A stretch of 64,000 bases of DNA from Dreissena polymorpha. Its lineage: Eukaryota; Mollusca; Bivalvia; Myida; Dreissenidae. Positions 56,048-64,000 of the stretch are shown in pieces. Under the pieces are notes generated by a model. The model was not told where the DNA came from. It was given only the letters and a program-made list of their open reading frames with translations, and did not search any database. Numbering within the stretch: the first letter of the stretch is position 1; every line of letters begins with the position of its first letter. A program made the translations under genes and the position numbers. Location of the stretch: contig NC_068357.1 of the NCBI RefSeq assembly GCF_020536995.1, forward strand, positions 64,209,721 through 64,273,720, read 5' to 3'.

Positions 56048-57469
56048 ATTCTACTCACAGTGAAGCCTCTGGTGATGAATACCTCCAGATTGAAGAGTAC
56101 CACCCTGGCTAGGATACGACTAGCACATACCACAGGGGTCTGACAGTCACATAGAACACTGCCTGAAAATAACAATATTAGCTAAGAATAACAAATAACG
56201 AAAATATCGACATGAAGGTTATACAGCTGTGAAAGTTGGAGCCAAATTGTCTATGCAGAGTTGAAGAAACAAAAATCGTTTTACTACACATTAAATAGCG
56301 GGAAAACAGACAAAGGACCATCATTCTGCCAAAACTTGTCACAGCTCAATATCCGTTCTAAAGAATCATCTACGCCTTAAAGTTATTCAACTGTGAAATT
56401 TTGAGCAACATCCATTCAGTAGAGGACTTTATGACACAACATTGTGGTACCACATATTCTAAAGTGGAAAAACTAACAAAGGGCCATTATTCAACCAAAA
56501 CTCATCACATCCAAAATTCCTTTTTCTACAAATGAATGTAATGCGATATGCTTGTTGGCACAAATTTCACCAAATAAATAAACACGAGTTCAACTCTAAA
56601 TATTTTAGGAATATATAATAATCTTTTGTGGAAAAACAAATAGACATAAGATCATAAATTCTGCAAACATTTGTTGCAGACAAAATTCCTCTCTTTTGTG
56701 CGGACTGCACAGACTAATATGGGATGGCATTTTATGCACACGCATTTAGCCCTTTTCTACAGTAGTGTTGTTACAAGGATGTTTTGAGCTTTGGGCTGGT
56801 GACCATAGTTTTTGAAAACACAAGACCCAGATTTAAAATTGGTTCAGATATTGTCATGGTGAACATTCTGACCAAGTTTCATAAAGATCGTGTCAGAAAT
56901 GTGCTTTCTAAGGTGATAAATGAAGCAAGGTCGTCCTAATGTTTCACCTTGCGACCTGGTTATTTAATGCATTTGACCCAGAATCAAACTTGGCATTGAT
57001 ATTGTTGAGGGAAATCAACGGAACGAGGCTCAAATGATCCCTGGCTTGCAATCTGGGGTGAGCAATATGGGTAATATGGGTTTGGGAGTCTTACCTACTC
57101 CAAAATTTGTAATATCGACCCCTGTGAATACAAACTGCACATGATCTCCAGCAAATGCAAAATTACTGCCTCGTCATTGATAGAGATTCCTGAAAAAGAA
57201 ATAAATTGAGTTATATGGTACAACAGCATAAACAAACTTTTAGAATGAATACTTTTTAATGCTTTTACAATTTGAAATGCATCTTGTGCCATATTTTCTA
57301 AAACTTGCATTTCAATACTTGATATAATTTCATTAATTATTCTAAAACGTTGCTTGTTTTTTAATAATGACTTTGTTTTATCATACATAAAGGAACCTAA
57401 AGACATAATTTATTCTCTTAATATTTAGTTTACTCTAACAGGTGGCTCTATCCAAATACATATAAGCCG

Positions 57470-57600
57470 CCTCATGTGAAAACTGGTCTTATACCATATG
57501 CAGCCAGCATAGCTTCAGATCAGCCTGCGCATTTTCCCCATGATGGGACTTATATGGTTACCACAGTACAAGGCAGCATTTGCCAAGGGACATAATAATA
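57470..57600. repeat. Second MITE family, fragment
   Basis: CTTATACCATATGCAGCCAG and GATCAGCCTGCGCATTTTCC. Confidence 0.5.
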
Positions 57601-57757
57601 ATATAATGTTCTTTTGACTATTTCTCTGAGTACAGTATTTCTTAATGTAACTGCAGCCAGTTAAACAGCTCACACCATTCCATGGAATAGCTGAGAAAAT
57701 AGAAGCGTCAAACCAACACTTAATGACAGTGTATTCCCTAGCAGGAATGACTGACCA

Positions 57758-58850
57758 ATCTGATCAAAAATCAGACGAAATATCAATTTAATATAGTATA
57801 TGGTAGTTCTAACATTTTTTTTATTTAGAAACGTTTTTCTACCGTTTTCTTCCAAGAATATTGCTGACACCGTTTTTAGTGAATTTTTTCAAGACCGTTT
57901 TATGTAAAAACCTTCTAAGTAACTAAAACAAATTTCGTTCGTAAAACAATTCTGTTCTGGTTGATAGTGATCTCACATCTACTTTCTATTTCCTTTGTTT
58001 ACTGTTCTGGGAGAGGTCAAATTCATTAGGCCCTGGTTTAAGGATATGTAGAATTTCATTGGTTAATTTAGAAATTAACATATTCTCAACAGGAAGTGGG
58101 GCATATAGCACTTTCATTCTTTGTAAATGTGTAAAAAAAATAGCGGAGTACGATGAATGTTTTCTGATTTATGACATGTATTCTGACCTGCCTTTCTATG
58201 GATTTAATGAAGTAGAGTTTGAAAGTAATAGAGATGTGTAAATTGAAATTAAAATGAAATTAGCATAGTTACGGTTACGCAACTATGCTTATGTTAGAGC
58301 TACATTTCGAAAACCGACATGGAACGGTTGACCATTATGAAGCCTTACCTGATCAAAAATCAGACGAAATATCTATTTAATATAGTATATGGTAATTCTA
58401 ACATCTTTTTTATTTAGAAACGTTTTTCTAACGTTTTCTTCCAAGAATATTGCTGACACCGTTTTTAGTGAATTTTTCTAAGACCGTTTTACGTGAAAAA
58501 ACCTTCTAAGAAACTAAAACAAATTTCGTTCGTAAAACAATTCTGTGCTGGTTGATAGTGATCTCACACCTACTTTCTATTTCCTTTGTTTACTGTTCTG
58601 GGAGAGGTCAAATTCATTAGGCCCTGGTTTAAGGATATGAAGAATTTCATTGGTTTATTTAGAAATTAACATATTCTCAACAGGAAGTGGGGCATAAAGC
58701 ACTTTCATTCTTTGTAAATGTGTAAAAAAAAAGCGGAGTACGATGAATGTTTTCTGATTTATGACATGTATTCTGACCTGCCTTTCTATGGATTTAATGA
58801 AGTAGAGTTTGAAAGTAATAGAGATGTGTTAATTGAAATTAAAATGATTT
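57758..58850. repeat. Tandem duplication of ~500 bp, ~590-bp period
   Basis: 57758-58257 and 58348-58850 match closely (TGATCAAAAATCAGACGAAA to GAGATGTGT). Each copy ends in a short frame with GAAGTAGAGTTTGAAAGTAA. Confidence 0.9.
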
Positions 58851-58957
58851 ACTTTGAGCCAGAAATTAACGTTACGAGTAGAGCTTACGGTTTAAATGTG
58901 GCATCGAATTTAATGGATTCGCGCAAATTCTGGACGAGTGTTGTGTCTGTAAAATAA
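58718..58957 (+). CDS. Short unrecognised frame in the tandem duplication, 79 aa
   Basis: Reads AEYDECFLIYDMYSDLPFYG, then FNEVEFESNRDVLIEIKM and EPEINVTSRAYGLNVASN. The upstream copy (58059-58241) shares the first part and stops after ESNRDV. The composition looks protein-like, but there is no signal peptide, known domain or splice support. It may be a gene fragment or an exon. Confidence 0.3.
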   Translation: MCKKKAEYDECFLIYDMYSDLPFYGFNEVEFESNRDVLIEIKMIYFEPEINVTSRAYGLNVASNLMDSRKFWTSVVSVK

Positions 58958-59182
58958 TTAAACGGAATGCCGTAATTGTATCAAGTCGAAAAAGAAAACG
59001 GATGGTTGCATAATGGTATGCGTGAAATAATGTAATTCTACGTATTTATTTTCATAGTTATGTCATTTTGTAACCATTCTCATTCGTCACGATTTGGAAT
59101 TCCCGTTTCTAAAAATAGAACATTTTGGTAGCATGAACCAACAAGGGAGGCGACTCGTGATGTCAGAAAATGTTAAGGTTAC

Positions 59183-59240
59183 AATAAACTAAATAATCGA
59201 GTCATGAAGGACAATAAACTAAATAATCGAGTCATGAAGG
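59183..59240. repeat. ~29-bp direct duplication
   Basis: ACAATAAACTAAATAATCGA followed by GTCATGAAGG occurs twice in tandem. Confidence 0.9.
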
Positions 59241-61189
59241 TCTGTACTCTCTAAACCAGGGACCTATACTGCATAGGTCCCTGTCTAAACAAATCATCAT
59301 ATTTTCCTCGAAGGCATGTTTTACACTTTAGATTGTTGTTCTGGTTTTATCGTTTGGAGATATTGATAGGGTAAGCATAGGTGTTCACTATTAAATACCT
59401 GAAATAGGATAAAGTTATAGATTAAAGTAAATAGGGGTACTGCAAAAGGTTACAATCCACTAGAAAACGGCCGAAAAAAGAAGGTGCAAAAACAGTCGAT
59501 TTTGATTTGAGTCGAATTCTTTTTTGGTTTGAACATGACATATCTTTTTTATTGCTTAAATCGATTCAGCTAAGAATGCCCGTCAAGAAAAGGTATGGTT
59601 ATAATGGTCTCTATGTGCAAAATGTTGTATTTATTTTCGCTCAAATTTGTCGCTTTTACATTGAAACATACAAGGAAACTATTTAGTATATTTTGACCTA
59701 AACATTTACTTCAGCAGCAACTTCCCTGTATCTTGCAACTATGCTTTCAACGCTATCGGCGCTCTCGTTAAATATTACTATCCTCACTTTTATGGGCGCC
59801 GTGTGAATGTCCACAAGCGATTTGCCTCAGTGCAGAAGTTGGGAACAGTAGTGCATTGTTTTCAAGTGCTGGTAGAATGAATAGTCGCTATGGAATGTAA
59901 CAATAGTCTTCGTACGGTAATTTACTTGCACATTAAAACAATGAGAGTTTTACTATAAATAAACTAGTACTGCATAAAGACGAACTATTACCTCACAGGA
60001 TTTCAACAACTTACATTGGCGTACATGTTTGGTATGTAACATTTGTTTTTATTCGCGATTTAAACACATAAATAAGATTATTAAATAGTGCAACACATGT
60101 ATATCGTGTTTGACTTTACTTGCTTCAGCGTAAAATTATTTTTACGCTATAATATTTAAAACCGTCGATACTATTTCTTCTCTTAATCAAAGAGTATATG
60201 ATATCAAATATTTGAAGATTATTTAGACTTTAGGGTGTCCAATGAGAAATGAAGACAACGCAGTGAAAAATATGTTAACATGTCATCTCAGAATTTAGTT
60301 TTCACAGGCTTATCTGGAACGACACTTTAAGCACATGCATCCAGCCCAGTTTTCCCGTAACGCGGCTCTAGTATGGATTTGCGCACATTCGTCCCGTAAA
60401 TTGACAATAGCATCATTATCGCTTTATACTAAGTTATGTCTTACATTTCGTGCTGATTAAAATTGGTATCAATTTTTGATGTTAAGGAGTGAATGATACG
60501 ATAAACGACTTCATCTATTAAAACGTATAAAACACAGCAATACTAGAAATTCGGATTATCCAAGGAATGACTCGCGACACGCATTGCATATTTACAGTTT
60601 CATGTGAGGCAAAAAACTTAATCGTTTCGACTGTTATCGCCAAATGATGTAGGCCAGGGTATTTATTTCGGCCTAACCTTTTTATTATTAGTCGTTATTT
60701 ACTATACAGAGGTTTTATTCCACTGGTATTCACTGAGAGAAATCTACCAGATCCTTTTTTTTTATTCATTTTACCAGATCCTGCTTAAGCATTGTTTCTT
60801 AAAACATAAAAGTGTATTTTGCATATAAGATTGAAACAAGCAAGAATGCTTAAAAATCAACATTGATAACCAAAGCAAAGTTGGGTCATTTGGGTAAGAG
60901 GAAACAACTTTTTAAGGTCTGACTTATTTATTTCGTGTTATTTTTTAAGAAGTGTCTTATAATAGCTGTTATTATTATACAATTAATAATGCTTGTTGTA
61001 CAAGTATTAAGATGTCTTTCGCGAGACTGACGTTACTGTTAATGACAATAAAGATACAAGCCTCGCGCTGGGAAAAAACGGGGTTTATTCATGTGCGTAA
61101 AGTGATTAGCTTGTTCAGTTCGCACAGGCTATTCTGGGACGACACTTTCCGCATAAACGGGATTATCGCTAAGAAGAGAATTCTTTTAA

Positions 61190-61954
61190 TGGGACCTTTT
61201 CCCAGATTTTGGCATAAATTGAAGTTTGTCATTAAATGCTTTAAATTGATATTTAAATTTTAGAAATAAATAGCTCCAGTAAAAAACAAGAATCGTACCA
61301 CTGACCCTTGGAGTAAAAGTTGAGCACTTAAACCACTAGGCCATCCGTGCTTTAGTACGGACGGGGGTACGTTATACTTTATATAAACAATATCCACGTC
61401 ATTTCACACAATATAACGATATCAACATAACTCTCCAAATTATTCAATCGTATCGCGTTTGTAACACTTGATAATTTTCAGATTTTTAAATCGTCGACAG
61501 ATGCATTTAATGGATATTTTAGAGCATAATAAAAGTTCAGTATTACTTTTTTTCCCGCGAAATATAATAATTAACCGATCGCCTTGGCCTAGTGGATAAG
61601 GCGTCCGCCTAGGGATCGGGAGGTCGAAGGTTCGAGCTCCATGGGGAGCGTTTGTCGAAGGATGGATGTTTGTCATGGGACTTGTTCCGATTAGGCCGGC
61701 TCGTGAGCCGCGAGCGTTAAAAAATGAATGGTTACCGACTTCTTTCCTCCTGGCGCCTGGCACAGTGATAGGAGTTGGGAGGTACATGGTATACACGCAA
61801 AAAGTGTCTCATAAGCCAAAATTGGCTGACCCTTTCAATAGGGGTGACACTATAATAAAAAAGACCTTTACCTTTACCTTTTACAACGAAAATTTGCTAA
61901 TCTGAAACAATTTATTTTCAATTGTATCAATTTATCAAACGTGAAAAGGTCCCT
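61190..61954 (-). mobile_element. Duplicate-copy counterpart of the 20904-21667 element
   Basis: Same TTAA-flanked element with the same nested SINE, carried along in the segmental duplication. TTAA is at 61186-61189 and 61955-61958. Confidence 0.78.
61572..61883 (+). mobile_element. tRNA-derived SINE, duplicate copy
   Basis: Same insertion as at 21284-21597, duplicated with its surroundings and differing at only a few bases. Confidence 0.75.
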
Positions 61955-61998
61955 TTAAACATAGAATTCCATAAAGCGGAAAGTGGCGTACACGTTAA

Positions 61999-62506
61999 AG
62001 GGATCTTTTCACGCTTTGGTAAATTGACAAAATTGAAAAAAGTTGTTTCAGATTCGCAAATTTTCGTTTTAGTTATGATATTTATGAGGAAACAGTAATA
62101 CTGAACATTTACCATGGTCTAATATAGCCATTATATGCATCTTTTGACGATTTTAAAACCTAAAAATTATAAAGCGTTGCAACGCGAAACGATTGAATAA
62201 TTTGGAGAGTTCTGTTTTTGTCGTTAAATTTTGTGAAACTACGAAGACTGCTTATATAATGTATAAAATACTTCGAATGTATGTACTCGGCGGAATAGCT
62301 CAGTAGGCTAAAGCGTTTTTACTTCAGGACTCTAGCAGGACTCCAGGGGTCACTGGTTCGAAACCTGGTCCAGGCAATGTTCTTTTCCTTTTTTTAATTT
62401 TATTCTTGATTTTTTACCGGAGCTTTTACGATCCAATGTTTACATTTATCGATATAAAGCATTTAATGAATAAGTTAAAAAATGCCAAAATCTGTGAAAA
62501 GGCCCC
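61999..62506 (+). mobile_element. Extra TTAA MITE with a different tRNA-like module, only in copy 2
   Basis: Begins AGGGATCTTTTCACG after TTAA (61995-61998) and ends GTGAAAAGGCCCC. The site is empty in copy 1 (ACACGTTAAGCCTGAGCGG near 21700). The right-hand TTAA and three following bases are missing. The tRNA-like module at ~62288-62375 has an A box TAGCTCAGTAGG and a B box GGTTCGAAACC, unlike the module in the other copies, while the flanking chassis is clearly the same family. Confidence 0.82.
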
Positions 62507-63142
62507 TGAGCGGACTAAACAGGCCATTATTTTAAATACCGCCGATGAAAACGAAAATGTTAAAAATGAGATCTATGGTAAGCAGCATGGTCGTATTTGT
62601 CACTAAGTTAGTAATATAATCAGCCCGCGCCAGGGAGCGAATGTCGGCTAGAAGTGTAGAAATTGCTTCCTCGTACCTTACTTGTCACTGACACCTGGTC
62701 AGATCAGTTTGGAATAGACTAGAGAGTATACTGTTACAGAATATTAAACAAGGAATTTTAGACTGCCATTTTGTGTGCATATCCAGACAATCTTAACGTG
62801 TCAAAACGCAAGAATGACAACTGTTGGTTTAAAAAAAAAACTTATTGGGTGTTTTGTTTGCTCGTACCATATTTTTTCAAATGCAGTTGCTTGTCTCCTT
62901 TAGCAGTATCATTATGCAGCGTTATTGCCTCCATAGTACACACAGACTTATCTGGAACGACTCTGTTCGTATTAACTGAATGTTTGCTTCGAAAAGATGT
63001 CTTTAAAACGAAAAATATCACACTAGCTGAAAGTGACAACCCTCATTAGTCTAAAACAACACTTTACGCACATGCATTAAGCACCATTTTTCCATAACGA
63101 GGCTAAAATGTGCATGCGTATATATGTAGTTTAAAAGTAAAT

Positions 63143-64000
63143 ATGCCCGTTTCAGTTTCCAAGATGACTGGTAGTTTTGCCATGCTTACGTTAATAACCG
63201 GGCTACTTTTCGGTAAGTATACGTGTTCATATGTTGATAAAAAAAAGTTGATAAATTGTTGAAATTAATATTTAGAAATTATTTCCTTCATTTTGATTGT
63301 CATCTTTTTTCTGCAAATTGGTACTTACAACTTGGACTGAAACATGTTGTTTTATTGTTCTTCTTACATGCTTTTTCATACACTTAGAGGTGTATTTTTT
63401 TATTCATAGGTTTCATTGCCAAAGTCACATGCGAATGTTTAGGCCACTGTCACAACGACCAGTGTGAAAACACCACAAATACGTGTTACGCGTGCGCAAA
63501 CGGCTGGTGGGGTGCTTCCTGTAACGTCACGTGCCCCATTTATTGCACCGATTCCGGATGCGAACGGAATTTCGGACACTGCACTACTTGCAAAGACGGC
63601 TACTGGGGTAAAATCTGTTCCGATGCATGTGTTGGTCCCCTTATTTCAAACTGCAGACAGCAGAGCTGCAACGTTGACAATGGAACATATTATTGTACAA
63701 CATGCCAGCCCGGATATTTCGGACGAGATTGTCAGGAATGCCCTGCCAACTGCACCGAATGTATAAATCTAGATCAATGTTCAAAATGTAAATCAAAGTT
63801 CTATGGCTTAACGTGCCAATCTGAGTGTTTCGATGCAAACTGTGCGCTTTGTAACAACGATACTGGAGGGTGCGAGGTGTGTGATCCGGGTTTTTACGGA
63901 ACAAACTGTTCCTCACCTTGCGTTGATTGGTGTGAATTATGTGATGGCACATCCGGGGAGTGTAAAATGTGTCCTGCGGGAAGATACGGACTTCAGTGTG
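63143..64000 (+). CDS. Second MEGF-like receptor gene, 5' part (cut by window end)
   Basis: Exon 1 is 63143-63212 and exon 2 runs from 63410 past the window edge. Both match the gene at 22350 in splice sites, phase and nearly all codons. The few differences seen include Tyr to His in the first EGF module, GKCKMC to GECKMC, and Phe to Leu near the window edge. No stop or frameshift is present in the visible part. This gene starts inside the 59772-64000 segmental duplicate, so its promoter and first exons were duplicated together. Whether the rest of the gene (membrane span and tail) exists cannot be seen here. Confidence 0.8.

Larger units (their letters stand above)
53313..57189 (-). pseudogene. 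HBS1L: HBS1L-like translational GTPase, C-terminal part, probably decayed
   Basis: Exons on the minus strand: 57189-57095 (GISINDEA, then AGDHVQFVFTGVDITNFGV), 56162-56059 (GSVLCDCQTPVVCASRILA to ITRGFT), 55227-55127 (VIFH, then [19 protein letters not shown]) and 53472-53313 ([38 protein letters not shown]). They match in order the C-terminal beta-barrel domains of HBS1L, the eEF1A-like GTPase that works with Pelota in ribosome rescue. The first exon is 95 nt where phase needs 96, so one base is missing inside NDEA/SNFAF. The third has TAA at 55215-55213 where family members have Tyr in HYQ. An AG at 55210 could skip that stop by removing six codons. No GTPase-domain exons are seen upstream. 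Introns are kept, so this is not a processed copy. Sequencing error remains possible. Confidence 0.75.
57604..59771. other. Between the HBS1L-like locus and the segmental duplicate
   Basis: Contains the tandem duplication and the short frame listed above. I found no GTPase-domain exons of HBS1L here on the minus strand. Confidence 0.55.
59772..64000. repeat. Segmental duplication, copy 2 (continues past the window)
   Basis: Same orientation as 19501-23205, with an offset near 40.3 kb that grows to near 40.8 kb. The growth comes mainly from an extra 0.5-kb TTAA-flanked element at 61999-62506 and a 28-bp insertion near 60755. There are also a ~10-bp loss near 61103 and scattered substitutions. 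Confidence 0.93.

Overview
The window is eukaryotic, repeat-rich, AT-rich DNA with short exons in long introns. It most likely comes from a heterodont bivalve mollusc. Its commonest repeat, a GTCGTCCCAG inverted-repeat MITE, and the CCCATTTATGCCTAG MITE match what I remember of zebra-mussel (Dreissena) DNA, but that species call is from memory. No bacterial features, CRISPR arrays or LTR elements were seen.

Layout. 1-9.0 kb: two immunoglobulin-superfamily (IgSF) genes head to head. The left one is on the minus strand and runs off the window. The right one is complete: 7 exons, 289 aa, secreted. 14.3-17.9 kb: two same-strand intronless paralogues of an unrecognised single-span membrane protein with a coiled coil. 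22.3-48.3 kb: a Draper/MEGF10-like receptor, 10 exons and 998 aa, with a signal peptide, many atypical EGF modules, one membrane span and a tyrosine-motif tail. Its introns hold a 65-bp satellite of about 48 units, a 3.1-kb terminal-inverted-repeat DNA element with a THAP-domain remnant, and an 8.0-kb LINE flanked by an 8-bp target-site duplication. 51.8-57.2 kb: the 3' end of an HBS1L translational-GTPase gene on the minus strand, carrying a frameshift and a stop, whose last exon runs into a 45-bp minisatellite. 59.77-64.0 kb: a second copy of 19.5-23.2 kb that includes the first exons of a second MEGF-like receptor, cut by the window end.

Repeat biology is a main theme. At least four TIR families are present. 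One is flanked by TTAA, about 0.5 kb long without nested insertions, and carries a tRNA-like module that differs between copies. At 20.8-21.7 kb and 61.1-62.5 kb these elements are nested several layers deep, which gives a relative order of insertions and places one insertion after the segmental duplication.

Gene models were built by hand from splice sites, reading phase and similarity between paralogues. In the complete models every exon phase joins and the total is a whole number of codons. Family assignments rest on remembered motifs, not database searches.
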